From positions 33,200,440 to 33,264,439 of the forward strand of contig OX485807.1 of NCBI GenBank assembly GCA_950295325.1: a stretch of DNA of 64,000 nucleotides, in the 5' to 3' direction. Shown in pieces: positions 1-13,192 of the stretch. The position numbers were made by a program, and so were the translations under genes. The stretch is from Polytrichum commune (taxonomy: Eukaryota; Streptophyta; Polytrichopsida; Polytrichales; Polytrichaceae). The notes beneath the pieces are model-generated. The model was given only the letters and a program-made list of their open reading frames with translations. It ran no database searches and was not told the DNA's origin. Numbering within the stretch: the first letter of the stretch is position 1; every line of letters starts with the position of its first letter.

Positions 1-582
1 ATCATTTTGGGACAAAAAAAATCCAGGAAGTAGGACAATCACTTTGGAATGAAGGACGTATTGAAGAATTGAAATCACTTATATTTTCAAAGGCAAGATT
101 CTCTCTTGGCCCATATTCATAGAATAGGTCAATCTATTTACGATAATTGATAGACAAATACTTGAGTATAGTAAGTAACCTTTTTAAGTCCATGTTCTTT
201 TAGCTTACTATTCTCATCATGTTGTACTCTTCAAGGGCAAAGACTCCTCTTTCACCTTGTCATTATCTATTTCCAACATTCCAAATTACAGAATGACAGT
301 TACAAGTGTGGAACTTTGTGGTTTTGTAAGAAAATTATGAAGTCTTATATTTCATATTGATTCAAGAGCATGGTTGCATCATCTTGCTTAATAAATCATA
401 ATAGGAACATTTGTGGCCAAGAAAGTCTTCATATGACAAACAAACTTGGGAGGTGCACCTTATTGATTGTATTGTCGCATGTGGGTGTACATAAATTGGA
501 ATTACATTTGACAATGGGTAACAAAATGGGTATTCTATTTCTCAGCAATATAAATATAGTATAGAACATAATTGTAAATCTA

Positions 583-1085
583 TGAGTATATCTTTCATAG
601 ATTATATGAGTTAGATGAGGTTTAGGCAAGGGATTTACTAGGGCATGGGGATTGATTTTAGGCACATTGTATGACATATGTGCGATCTTGTACATGGCTT
701 GAAGCTTAGCAATTGGCATGAAATTTTTAGGTCATGGTTTTGGGGGTTTGAGATTACATTTTGCAATCAAATACTTAATATCTATTTTTAACACAAAACT
801 TCATATATATATGTATGCTATAATGTTACTTTTTTTTAACTTGGATGTCTATGGATTGTATGAATTTAGATGAGGTTTAGGCAAGAGGTTTTACTACAGT
901 ATAGGGTTTGATTTTAGACACATTGTAAGACACCCATGCGATCTTGTAAAGGGCTCAAAGTTTAGTGATTGGCCTAAAGATTTTAGGTCGTGATTTGGGG
1001 TTTGAAAATACGTTTTGTGTTCCAATATTTGTAATCTATTTTTCACAGGAAACTTCATGTTTATGTATGCTATAATCTTACCCTT
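583..1085. repeat. Tandem duplication, two units of about 255 bp
   Basis: Unit 1 (583-832) and unit 2 (840-1085) share 'agatgaggtttaggcaag', 'gattttag(g/a)cacattgta', 'tgcgatcttgta', 'tttaggtc(a/g)tg' and 'tatgctataat.ttac' in the same order. They differ by scattered substitutions and small indels. No coding potential. Confidence 0.75.
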
Positions 1086-2216
1086 TAATTTGAGTTTTGT
1101 GTAATATATAAACTCAATGCTATTTCTTAGCCATACTATAGTATGTCTATCCTCTTTTTTCTTCACAAAAATCCATTAGGCAAGGATATTAATTTGAAGG
1201 TGATGCACGCACGTGAGTTTTGGTTTTATCAAAGGATGTGCCCCCCAAGCAAACAAACAACACGTTACAAATACCCAAAAAGGTTGTTTCGATCTTAAGC
1301 ATGGATCAACATCATATCTTAGTGTAGACTAGTATAGAGTCACTAACTTTGGCATACATGGGAAGAGATTTTTTTGGGTACATAGATAATTGTAGCGCCC
1401 ATGTGAAAGGCCTCACATGTAAAGGTACGGTGTGATAAACCGAGTACCCAGGCCCGTTGTACGACAAGGTGTTAGGATGTAATGCTATTTCTAGTTGAAA
1501 ATGTCAAAAGTGGCCCAATCTATAATTAATTAATTTATCAATTGCATTCTTCTAGTTAGAGCATGTAATCACATATGTATATTAAAAAAGAATTGGAAGA
1601 TGCAAGTTTGTATACATGATCTAAATCCATTATGTAACCACATGTATTTTATCATTGTTCGCACTTATGATTTTATATTTTATATAGTTTTAATTGAATC
1701 TTTAATTTTTTTGTCATAGAAAGAGATGATATCAACCTTGGGTTGGCATAAACAAGAGATCCTTTACCTTTGTTAATGGCTTGAGTCTCATATGTAAATC
1801 TAGGCGAGGTCTACAAAGCCAAGTAATGAAACAAGTGCTACTACCTCTTGTTGGAGGCAATTTCTTTTAGGTGTTATTTGTTGACATCTTTGTATTAATT
1901 TATGTTAACTACATATGACATACCATTTCGATCTCATAAAAGATATCAAATTTGACTTCAGTTCTTCTTGGGGACTTTCATGAACCATTGGCGTAGACCA
2001 TAGAATGTATACCAATGTCTTGAAGAGTTAAATTACTTCATTGAAAGTTTAGCGACAACTATGTACACATTACATACCAAGTTTGCTAGGACCTCAATTC
2101 TATTACATTCATAAGTGGACTATGACCCTCCCCACCCCCCAAAAAGGTGACAGTAGCTTGCAAACAAAGAAGCTCTTCATTCATATTTGCTTCCTCATAA
2201 AACCAATGTTTACATT

Positions 2217-2732
2217 TATCCATCCATCCACCCACCCACACCATGATCTTTGGTGGTCAATTGAACGGTTCAATTCATTATTAAGGTAGATGGATCTTAA
2301 GTGGCCCAATTCTGAATCAAACCCCTACATTTGATTGGTACGCGGTTTGGCAAGGATTAAAAAGCAAACCTCAAAAAACGCATATTTAAAAGAGATTGGG
2401 ACTATGGCTTCATATATCAAAAACTACTATACACTCAATAATTAACACAATCGAGATGACCTATGTATCCAATTTCAAAATCAACAAACATGCACTTATG
2501 ATAGCCATACTAAATTAGGTGAAGTCTAATCTTTAATCCAATTTTTTAATATGCTTCATCATAGATTTGCTAATGCAACACGAGTTATGTTGTGTAGATC
2601 TAATCGGTAAAAGTTAGAAAACATGACTTCTCACTATAACCAAATAACACCCACATACCTTATCTATCCATCCATCCATCCAATCACACCATGATCTTTG
2701 AAGGTCGATTGAATGGTTCAATTCATTGTTAA
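2217..2732. repeat. Direct repeat pair of about 70 bp, 448 bp apart
   Basis: Two CATC-rich copies (2217-2284 and 2664-2732) share 'cacaccatgatctttg' and 'gaa(c/t)ggttcaattcatt'. The spacer has no recognisable element, and LTR-like features (primer site, polypurine tract) were not found. Confidence 0.55.
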
Positions 2733-5700
2733 TTTAACCCTACCTTTGTCATTTGGGTGCCAAATTCGGCACCGTATGAGCTTGCAGCAGGGGCATGCAA
2801 ATGTATAAAGCTCAATATTTTTGGGAGAAGTGCCAAAACCTGTGGATTTAGATGGGGCGTTCCTCTAACGTTTCGTCTATTGGCTTCTTAACATTTAGTG
2901 GGTAGCAAAAGGTGGCAAGTACACATACTCTAATCACGTGGCCATTTTCAAGCATCTTATGTACATGTCTTTTAAATTTCTCCCAATAAAAGTTTTTCCA
3001 TTGCATGTCATATGGCTTCAACCCACCAACCTTTAACTTAACTTACCTTAAGGCTTATTACTCCTCCCGTCTCCTATACAAGGGACACTCATGTCATGTA
3101 GAATCGCCATTCGGAACCACCACGTACCCGTTTTCCTTCACCATTTATACGGCATGTTTGTTTCTTGTTTGGTTTCGCCTCTTAATTTTTGGATACACAT
3201 TAGAGTTATGTGTAAAGTCTTGGCATTAAACTCATAACATGATTAGGTCAGCTAAATGATGGTCGTTTTTCAAAGGAAGAGGTTATGATTAGAATATATG
3301 CATATGAATAAAATGTGCTTGTCGAAAACTCTACAGTATACGACTTGATTGCTCCCCAAAACAAGAAACCTTGGAATCAAAGAAGAATCGTGCTTACCTC
3401 ACACCTGGTCCCACTGAATGCAGCCAAGGAGGGGAGTAATGTTATGCTCCCCACGAGTTGGCTAAACTGTGGATTTGAGAGCCTGTGCATAAAGTCACCC
3501 AAGCTTTCTTAAGGGTCGAATTGTGATGCTCAAATGATGTCAGTCTATGGAAGAAATTGGCTTTCTAGCTTGTCATATTAGAATGGGTGGACCAAGTTAG
3601 CCTTGCATAGGCCTATACATGATTTAGGGTGGCAGGGTTCAATGGGTAGACCCTACTTTAGATCCGAAATGTCCTCTCAAAGTATTTGGGATAGCATGAA
3701 GAGATCCAAGGAGTTTCACTCAACTTTCAAAATAGGTTCCAACACATGATGAAGTAACAAGCTCTTAGTAAAGATATCTTTAAGAGAAAAGAGGATCAAA
3801 CTCACAATTTCGGACCTCTTTGAGGGACTTTACACACAATTTTATTGATTGATAGGGTCAAGGCGTGGGTCAAGGTGTGAATTATAACTTGAAGTAAGGT
3901 ACACATTTGTTGAAAGGTCACTTTAAGCTATACAATCACTTCTCCTAGGTTGAAAAATACATAATTAATTGTGTGATATGATACGTAGACGGTGCAAACA
4001 TAGAGAACCAATCGATTCTTGGGGCCAAAGCATGGTAAAGTGAACAAAAGTTGCACCATGTTAGTTTAGAGGTGCAAGTAGCCACATTTCCTAGTTACAT
4101 AACTCAAAACCATAATAATGATTCATATTAAAGTTAGTATTAAGGTGGGTCATGTAGAATTGTTAGTTTTCGGAAAGTGAGGGTGAAGCAGATCTTAAGA
4201 AAATGTATTTTGGTTCAAAATTTGTGGTGCACTAACATACAATATGATCCTATCAAATAATTAAATTGTACACACGTATCATAACAAATATGAAGTAAGT
4301 TTTAGCTCAAATCCATCACCTAGTTTAGGATCTACTTGATACATCCATACTACTAATGAGACACACATTTTTACTATAATTGATTCAAACCCATTGGAGG
4401 GCTCTATGCTCTCGAAATAACATTTTGTATAGAAATGAGCCTACTTCCTTACTATATATGGAAATTGTATCACGGAAGGGAAAACCACTTTTCTTGTACA
4501 CTTTACCATGCTTTGGCCCCTTGATATGCAATTAGAGATTAAAGGTCTTTAAGACCCAACATGATTTTCTTAATTTTTTTTCCATGAACCATTTGGGATC
4601 ATGAGTTTGAGAGAGGGGGAACGGAATCACATATATTTATATCGAAGTAACTTTTTGAAAGGCATAATATCATTCAACCACATTATGCATGTGGGTCGGT
4701 TCCATGACCCTGGAATATGTCAATTATATTTCTAGGGCCTCGAACAAAGTAAGAGTATGCGTATTCTATTCATACGTTCAAGCTAACACTTGGAAATTTG
4801 GGTGGAGTTATGCTCCCGACATTATTCACATGATTCACTATTCATCCCAATGCTACTAGCATGAAACATTTTTCTTTTCGGTTTTATTCACTAAAAATAC
4901 TATTCATAGAAACACTATCATTAGAAATACCGACAACATATCACTATTCACAATATTCTTACTATTCGTACCGGCACTATTCATTATTTGTACCGGCATC
5001 AATTTCTTCCTATTTTCTAAGTTTCTTCCCATGAAGGTAATATAGTGGAGGCATGTGTCAAGTGCTAAATATAGAATGGAACACAACCATGCATGTGAAT
5101 AATGTGATGACTACGCTCCCTATTTAACTTAAACAAAACAAATTATTCAATATTTTATTTTGGTATAGAAATCACGTTATGAAGACAACAATATTAAGAT
5201 CACATGAATTAGAGCATAACTAATTTTGAAAGAAATCTTCAAGGTCACAAAACTCATTTGACCTGCCTAGTTACGTAGCTCCTCCACTCTTTCCGCCCCC
5301 CCCCCCCCCTCAAATGGATATTGTTAATCATTGAGATTTTGTCTCCTTCAACCTATGAGATGCTTTTAGTCCTTAGAATAATACAATTAGTGTTCATGTT
5401 GGAGTATGTAGTAGCCTACTTTGGGGAAGAAACATGTGTCGGAATTGGGGTTGATAATGGAATTGGGCGCTTCAGATTTATTTGCTAGATTCAACAAGGG
5501 TGGAGAAATTGGGTGAACTCACTATTTACATGATAAGTTATGGTCTCTTTTGTTGTAACCTACATTTTGCATAGTATGGCATGGTGAGGGTGGGATATCC
5601 TTTGTGAATCCTATGCTCTTGCCATCTTGGACATAATACCAAGGGTGGGTCGGACGGGCATTTCAATCACGCTGATCCCATTAAGGTCAGCGTTTCTTCT

Positions 5701-7899
5701 CTCCTCTTGCCATCATCTCATGTCTTTCAATTTGTGTGTAGGAAGCATGAACAAACTACTAAGAATGGTGGCAAGGATCATTTGCTAAACAACGTGGAGT
5801 GGTGGTAATCTTGGAGGAACAACTAGGAGTGGTGGTGAGCATAGATGAACAACTAGGTGTGATGGCAAGTTTGGGTTGGATGAGGAGGTTTCTATTTCTT
5901 GAAGTTGAGTTCAATTGACCATAGTGCCCCATCTTGGAATAGAGGGTACTTTAGAGAGAGAGGAAGTCTCCATTGGGAGGTGCATATGAATGTCATGTAG
6001 ACTTTGTGTGGTTCATTGAGGGTGTTGTGAGGGAATGGTTTAAAGGAGATGGTGAGCAAGCATCAGTGTACAATCGAATAACCCCACGAGAGTGTTTATG
6101 TTTATCACTGATAAATGCAACTGACCGCAAATGTTATCATTTGTTATTATATGTATATAAACTAGTGTGTTGATAGCATCTTTAAGTGCGTTTTCTATTT
6201 TATTCAAAAAAAATCTAAATATTGGAGGTGGTTGATAGGAGGAGATAGGGACCTTTGTTGTTGAGTTGCAAAAGGTTTATATTTAACTTAATATCTTGTT
6301 GGGTGTGTGACACAATCAATTGTTTCATACATGTTCAGTCCAATGACATTGAATAGAGCGAGCAAGAATTGTTGCATACAATATGTCCTCTCATTCACCC
6401 ATGCTAGAATTGTACCCACTATAAGTTTGTGGTTAATTTATTTCAAATGTTGCTCACTAGACCAAGTGTCACTTCACACATGAGCCAAGAGCTATGATCA
6501 TGAAATTGTGAGCCCAAAAGGAGTGTCCAAAGGCCTTCCCAAGACACGTTTAAAACCATGCAGTGTGGTCAAGGGCCCTCAAGTGTAGTGTGAAGCCATA
6601 TGTGCATGCATATGTGACCGGGCCCTCAACCAAATGCTATTTCAATGAGTTTCTATTCATGCATGGTCCCTATAGTTTAGGTTTTGGTTGCAAATTAACC
6701 CAAGGTAACAACTAGGAAAGATTCAAAAGGTGATTTCTATCTCATCTAGGTGTCTCAAAGAAGTTTAATTAAGGTAGAATTGAGTTTATGTCATCTTAAC
6801 ATTGATTTGAATTGATAATTGGGTGATTATTGTGGGATAAAGACTTACGAACTCTCAACAACAATACATGCAATTATGGCGGTCTCTCAATCTCATTATA
6901 TTTATCTAAGCAATAGTTTGGCAATGAGTTCAATTTAATTGGACCTTGTGCGGTGCTCAAGCATAGGCACAACCATTGATAATAGGTTCACATGCAGTGT
7001 CCCATTTTGTTGTCTCTTTACCAAAGCCAAGGGCACTTTGGTGTGGTCAATAGTCTCACATTAATCAGCCTTTTTAATGTAACTTGAAGTTGGCAGTGTA
7101 GTCATCCTTACATGATTCTTCATTTTCTTTGATTACTTCTTATTTTTAATTATATGGTCAGGCAATTGTCTCTTACCCAATCTTGATCAAAATAACCATA
7201 ATATTCATCAATTGCAACCATAGACCAAATTACACATGCATGTTAACATATCATGGCACGGTTCATTAATTTATCATGTTTAGGTCTTGTTCATTGATCC
7301 TTCAATTGCTCATTCCATTTAACATATCTCAAGAATATCAGCTAAGGTATTCCATTACCAAGTCTTCATTACTTCCATATTACCACTTGGGCATTTTAGA
7401 ATGAAATTACTTTAGTAAATTTAGTAATGAAACAATACTTACTAGAGTTTCAACCATCAAGTCTTCTCATATTCATTGTCTTTTTGCAGCCAATGGTCTT
7501 GTTTGGCTATCCTTTCATTTTTTGCTAAGGGTTAGGAGGATAACCCTTGAATGGTTCAAAAGTATGGAGACCATAGTCTCTTCACTTTCTCAATTTCCTT
7601 CTCTTTTGAGTCTCTACACTGAGACATGGATCGATTTGAACATATTACAACGACAATATACTATCCTTCAGTTTGGTAAGGATATATTATTCCCAATTGT
7701 GGCGATTTTTCTCTCAATCAAACTCTTTACTGAGTGAAGTTTCTGAAATTAGAATGCATGTATTAACATGCCATGGCCTTTGAAAGCCAGTTTTGGATCA
7801 ATCAAGCCTCTCAATGTTCTTAGATGATCAATTGGTGGAATCCAAGTTATCTGAGGAACCATACATGGTTCATAACCAGTCTCTGACACAAGCTTCTCA
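2733..7899. other. Intergenic, no supported gene
   Basis: This is AT-rich DNA with only short ORFs. It contains 'cactattcat' direct repeats at about 4838-4990 (a similar cluster lies at about 16958-17040), a 14-base C run (5296-5309), and small tandem copies of 'aacaactagg(a/t)gtg' at about 5818-5860. Nothing else stands out. Confidence 0.4.
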
Positions 7900-9000
7900 A
7901 GGATTGACAACTTATCTTTCTTTCAAAGTGGTTTCAATTTAGACACAATGTTTATATTCACTCGTGATTTCCCTATATAGCACCGTTGGCATTTAAAAAC
8001 TTGGACTAATCGTTTGCCAATTCTACATTCTTCATTTAGGCAATAGTCTGCTATGGAACCAAGGACTTGCTCCTCTTCATCAATGCTCAATTTATGAGAT
8101 TAGCACATACCCTTTGATGCTCTTCAAAAGACAAGCAATTATATGTTCCTCAAATTATAGACAATTAAGAAAGCAAACACAAATCTTGTCAACACCACCT
8201 AATCAATAAAGAATATAACCTCAATCGGATTTTTGCCTTTGTCCGACATTTCGAAACATCAGTAATGCACACACAAGGAATCACTTCTTGATTAAGTATG
8301 CACTTCAAGACCAACCCAATTAGTTTGGTCTCCTTCTTAAGGTTCACAAGTCATTCATATTCTTTCCACACATACCATAGTCAATACATATCGCAGTAGA
8401 TTAGTTATTTCTCGTACTAAAGACTATAGTTTGAAATGAGAATTTCAACAAACAATCTAGTACTACAATTTTTTTATAAAAAAACTACAATATAGAAAAA
8501 TGAAGCAAACTTTGATTCAAACCAATACATACACCCTGGTTATCATTGATTAACTAGAGCTTAAGTCAACAACCTAGCAACTATGTATCCCTCATAACTC
8601 TAACATGCCAAAGCTATATTTTGATTCTTAAAGTCCAAAATACTCTAGAGGCATAAGTTCCAACAAAGTTTTGATATTATGATTTTTATTTTATTTTTTA
8701 AAAAAGAAAAAAACTATATTCTCTATCAGATTCCTAGCCCAATATACCTTGTAAAGCTCATGTGTAGATATCAACGTTCAAATCCATTCCTATCATGCTA
8801 TGGTCTTTCTTATTTTGGATTTTTGGAATCTTGAGGCCATAGTATGTTTAGACCTACCCGATTAATCATTTATGGTTCACATTAGGTTCTTTTCCCACCT
8901 TGTTTCTAATTGGGTAACAAAAAAACAAAAACTCAACACCACAATCCTCACACATGAGAAAATACATAAAATCAACAGTTGTGAGATTTTGGAGTGCCAT
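7900..9000. repeat. Dispersed repeat, relative of 34230-34830
   Basis: Shared order of motifs with 34.2-34.8 kb: 'aatcacttcttgat(t/c)aagt', 'attaat(c/a)att(t/c)atggttca' and 'caacaccacaat'. Similarity is patchy and older than the MITEs. The element type is unknown, and no reverse transcriptase or transposase motif is visible. Confidence 0.35.
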
Positions 9001-9334
9001 ATATGGTGTCCTGGTTTTGTGCTAGGCCTACCTCCAAGAGGTGGATTTTGAAGATAGTCCAAGTGACCATGAAACACAATCCATTTGATGCCATGTAGGA
9101 ATCTATGTAGACTTTACCTCCATCTTGCATTCACTTACTTCATTGGTTCCTCACGCCTAGTGTGAAGCGAACTTGGATTGGCTCCGCCTTTTCCAGCAAT
9201 GAGAGTGCTTGAAGTGCAATGGTCACATGCCCTCAGTCCGTTGTGTGAAGTGGCCCTAAGTTGGAGTCTTTCACAACAATCCTGGTGCCAATTACCTCAA
9301 ATAATCAACCTCCTACCTACACATTATATTGTGT

Positions 9335-9395
9335 CAAAGTATTTTCATTGGATGAATGAGAGGTATGCTCATATTATGCAATAATTTTCTTTTGC
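9335..9395. mobile_element. Solo terminus of the 52.6-kb MITE family
   Basis: 'tggatgaatgagaggtatgc' followed by 'tcatattatgcaataatttt' matches the right terminus of the family. No partner terminus was found nearby, so only a fragment remains. Confidence 0.5.
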
Positions 9396-10535
9396 CAGTG
9401 AGAAGATGCCAAGTTTTACAAAAACCATTCTTAGGGTAGTATGTGATAAGTTAGTAGTTGTGGCCATAATTTTTTGGCGGCCATGTAAGTTGAAGGTGAA
9501 AAGGTGAAGACATTGAGACCCCTCATAGCTCAAGTGAATCAACTACAAACCTATAAGGAGCAATTTGGACCAAACATGGGCCTAACGTGGCTACCACAAA
9601 ATCCTTTGCCATCAACTGTGTGGTTATTTAGTTTGGTGTATAGATATGTACAAAAGAGAGTGTACACAACTACCACTACAACCATATAGGGAAGGAGGCA
9701 CTCAAAAAATTACTTTTTTGGAGGATCCGGAGGATGAATTTTACAAGGGCCATGAAGATAGAGACCTAATAGAGATGACGCCAACATGAGGTTGGCATGA
9801 ACAAGAGACCTTTCACCCCTTGGGTAGTAGATTGGTTAGAGCTTCATCCTATCTACGTAACATCATTCATGCCGAAGGGTGGAATACTTTGCATTGTTTT
9901 GAATAGCATGCCAATTTCCTTTCTTAGCTAATTTTCCTCCAACATTAGTATCAAAGATTCCAAATGATTGTAGTGTAGAGATTTGTAAAGAATAACCATA
10001 ACCCTTTCATCCACAGTGAAGGAGTTTACATTGACTGGAGAAGGATTTAGTTCATTACACCTACCATAGGGGTGTGGCAAAAACCAACCCCTCCCAAGTT
10101 TGTTGATTCATTCCAATCGGGTCCCACAAGATTGAATCCAAGATCGTTGATCTTGATTTAGGAACCGATTTGACTGAAAATAAAACGATTAAGACTATAC
10201 ATTGTTTCATTGCATTTCATCCTTCCCCTTCATAGAACCCCCACGAAACTCGACCCCGGAAGGAAGGATTCCACTCCCTAGCACCTACCATGGAGGGTGG
10301 CATAAACAGACGGGCTTCTACTGCTTTGTTCATTGTTCATCCTAATTTAAGCTCAGTAGGCTAATTCAAGGTCTTTCACCCAAGTCAAATGCTAATTTAG
10401 CTCAAAATAACAATCACCGGGCTCATCTTCATATCAATCAACGATTTCACCCTCTCACGAAGCTCCAGTCCCGGAGTGGTGCCAATTCAGTGTACGCACG
10501 GGGAGATTTTGGGGCATAATCGGTCAACATCCCAG
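9396..10535. other. Intergenic, repeat motif only
   Basis: Around 9774-9818 there is a 'gatgacgccaac..ggttggcatgaacaagag' motif. Diverged forms recur near 1726 and 20999, so it is probably a short piece of a dispersed repeat. No gene is supported. Confidence 0.35.
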
Positions 10536-10872
10536 TCATTTCCAAGTCAAGGCGGTTACATACTTGTTGACATCTTCCGGCTTTTCTGCATGAATTTTAG
10601 GGTATATTCTCAATAGATTCCTAAAAACGGTGGTAAGTTTTTCTGAAGCCTTTGCCTTCAACCAAGTGGTTACTTCCTTCTTAAACTCGACGGGTTCGTC
10701 TGTAACTAGCAGCCGGTAGTTCTCCCCATTCAGTGTGCCAGTTAGCCACTGCTGCCACTCTTCTCCTTCTTCTTCTTCAGAGGTTCTTGGGACAAGCGAG
10801 AACAAAGGAGGCGATTTCGATACAAAGTTGGACGAAACAAAAGCAGTATGCAGGAAACTCAAAACCGAGGTG

Positions 10873-10908
<36 letters not shown>

Positions 10909-10964
10909 GACGATCGTTGCCTGCCTGCATGCAGGAGAGGAAAAGGAAAGGCAAGGCAAGGCAA
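10536..10964 (-). CDS. Exon-like ORF of unrecognised function
   Basis: About 142 codons on the minus strand. The first 20 or so residues include 11 Met encoded by an ATC/GAT microsatellite and are probably not genuine. The body is protein-like: an acidic TSEEEEGEEW, then WLTGTLNGENYRLLVTDE, FKKEVTTWLKAKASEKLTTV and FRNLLRIYPKIHAEKPEDV, ending TALTWK. I cannot assign a family. Just after the TGA another frame continues (MTGMLTDYAPKSPRAY), so a one-base slip or unseen splice may truncate it. A degraded second copy at 52210-52440 covers both the ORF end and the sequence beyond the stop. Alternatives are a captured gene fragment in a transposon or a terminal exon of a real gene. Confidence 0.35.
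10873..10908. repeat. (ATC)12 microsatellite
   Basis: An uninterrupted trinucleotide tract. It creates poly-Met, poly-Ile, poly-His and poly-Asp runs in overlapping frames, which explains several spurious ORFs here. Confidence 0.95.
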
Positions 10965-13190
10965 GGGAAGATGCCATTGGCATTGGCACCTCCGCCGCTG
11001 TTGAAGCCTCCATGTGCACAGGGCGGATCGATGGGAATTACCCTCCCTCCCTCCCTCTGTCCGTAAAATGGGTCTCGATCGGATGCGCTTGGAAAGAAAT
11101 GAAAATGTGTCTCCTTATGCGAGGCGGGTGGAAGGAATCTAAAACAAAAATCGTGCCTGCAAGTGGAGGAGGCTAGGGGCGGGGGAGCACCAGCATTGTG
11201 GGCTTCCTGCATTCCAACACCTTTTCCACACGACCAAAGAACCGCTACAACTTTTGGTGCGCTACACTTATTAGAGTTATCCACAAAGTTTCTGCAATGC
11301 GACATCAAACCAAACAAGGGATTTGCTGTCACTTTGCAGTACTTTCCCTATCGACCCCTAAATGGCCTAAGAAGCCAAAAAGTGGTGGCGAGCGTTTCTC
11401 AAAGGCTTGCGGTGTTTTTTCCCCAAGGTGAACTTCTTTTTTCCCTTCCCGGGTTGGTTGTCTCTTGCATTTTGAACTAACAAGCGGCTCGTCGTAAGAG
11501 TGGTATGAGTTAGTGTTATCTTGAACACATGGCTGATTATGGTTGGTCGTTCGATCGAGAGCAAACTTTGGCTCATTGAAGAGACCGTTTTACATCAACA
11601 ATCACTTGCAACTTGACTTTACAGTTTCAAGAGCAAGTTACCAACACTGTATGTGGCCGGGTCTGGTTGGCCGCCAAACTTTGGCCCATTTCAAAGATCG
11701 CCCCTAGATATGTAGGTTGGAATCCCAAGGCCTTCAGGGGCCCTGTCTCTGAGGCACTGTAAATGGAGGGCGTGCAGTCGTGGGTAGATTGCATCCAAGC
11801 CATCCATTCACAGAGCCCCATCCTATGATCTACGAAATTGCTCGGGCAACCCGAAAAAAAACTTTTGACGGATGAAAATCAATGTTTGCAAGATGAAGGG
11901 ATTGATTGCTCATCCCATTGTATGAGAGCATTTGTGTGGGATTTGAAGGTTCCCAAAGGGTTTTATAAGTTCCCAATGGAGCTCCCCTCCGGCAAAAGCT
12001 TTCAAGCTCTACTCGAGAGGACAAGAAGCCAAAAGCTCAGGTAGCATAGGAACCTTTAGATATGTCAAATTGTAATCGACGGCCGAGTTCTTCCTAGCCC
12101 CCGATCACACGGGAGGCGTTCACATCGCCTTAGTGAAGCGGCTTGGGGGGTGAAATGCTTATTAGAGTTGCTTGTGTCATAATCTTATTATAATACATGA
12201 ACAAAGCAATTTGGACTTCTTTTATCACTGCAAGAAATCCCGAGAGGACTTAAAATGTAAAATAGGATCGAGTTTATAGGACCCGCCATGCATCTTCAAC
12301 CCTGGCCTGACTTATGTAAGTCTAGCTCAACCCACATGTCCTAGTACGACAAGGCAAAAAAGTTGTTTTTTCAATTGCATAATCATATTCTTCTAGATGT
12401 TAATTCGAGCCTACAAACTTGAGCCACTTTACACACAACGTCATGTAATTTGTGCCTTTTAGCCAACTCGTCTGAAGTTTGACCTGCAGATTTTATGGAT
12501 AAATCTATTACTTCTTCATTTGGAGGTTTTAGAAATGCGGTTCTTGATTTAATTTCTATGGTTGAATCTTACCCTTGGGCTTGCTTTGAAATTGATGACA
12601 AATCAAGTTGCAGAATTTGGAAACCTTGGAAGAAGAGTGTGACTCTCAGTAGTCTAGAAGCATATGGGTCCCCTAGCACACATTCCCTCGCCTGGGAACT
12701 TGTATCCTACTAGACGACTAGTGCGTATCATAAGGACCTCCTTTAGATTTGGCTTTTTTTTTTATTGGCTCTGTCTGTAGGACAGAGACTATGCATCAAC
12801 TTTTTCGTTTCAAGAGCATATTTCCTAACCACTTTGTGTTCACATTTGGACGTTACTTGTTCTTGTTATTTTTGGTCCACTGTATTTAATGTGGATGTTA
12901 TCTGTACTTTATATATATATATATATATATAAAAGTGCTCCCTAAAATGCATTGAAAGAAATCTAGTTAACTATAGTTATTTCGGTAGTTCTTGATTATT
13001 TATTTTAAAAATGTTGGGTGATAAATGAGTAGCTTCAATTCTTAACCCGTATTTGAGAAGAAGGTGCACAAAATCCAAGAAAGGTTTGGTATAGTGAATA
13101 GCCATGGATTGGCATGAGCAAAGTAATCAGCTACAATTGTAGTCTTTCATAGCAAAGGACGGAGCCTCACGGTTCTACCGGTTTTCTTGT
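10965..13190. other. GC-richer patch and intergenic DNA, no supported gene
   Basis: 10965-11480 is GC-rich with ORFs on both strands that show no recognisable protein. It could be the promoter or 5' region for the minus-strand ORF at 10.5-10.9 kb. 11480-13190 is ordinary AT-rich DNA with the TA microsatellite at 12910. Confidence 0.35.
12910..12931. repeat. (TA)11 microsatellite
   Basis: A pure TA tract in non-coding DNA. Confidence 0.9.
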
Positions 13191-13192
13191 TA

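Noticed and set aside
2217-2732. Direct repeats considered as LTRs of a small retroelement
   Set aside because: Only about 70 bp, rich in CATC microsatellite, with no TG...CA ends, primer-binding site or polypurine tract.
10735-11332. ORFs with poly-His, poly-Ile, poly-Asp and poly-Met
   Set aside because: All come from the (ATC)12 microsatellite read in different frames and from GC-rich flanks.
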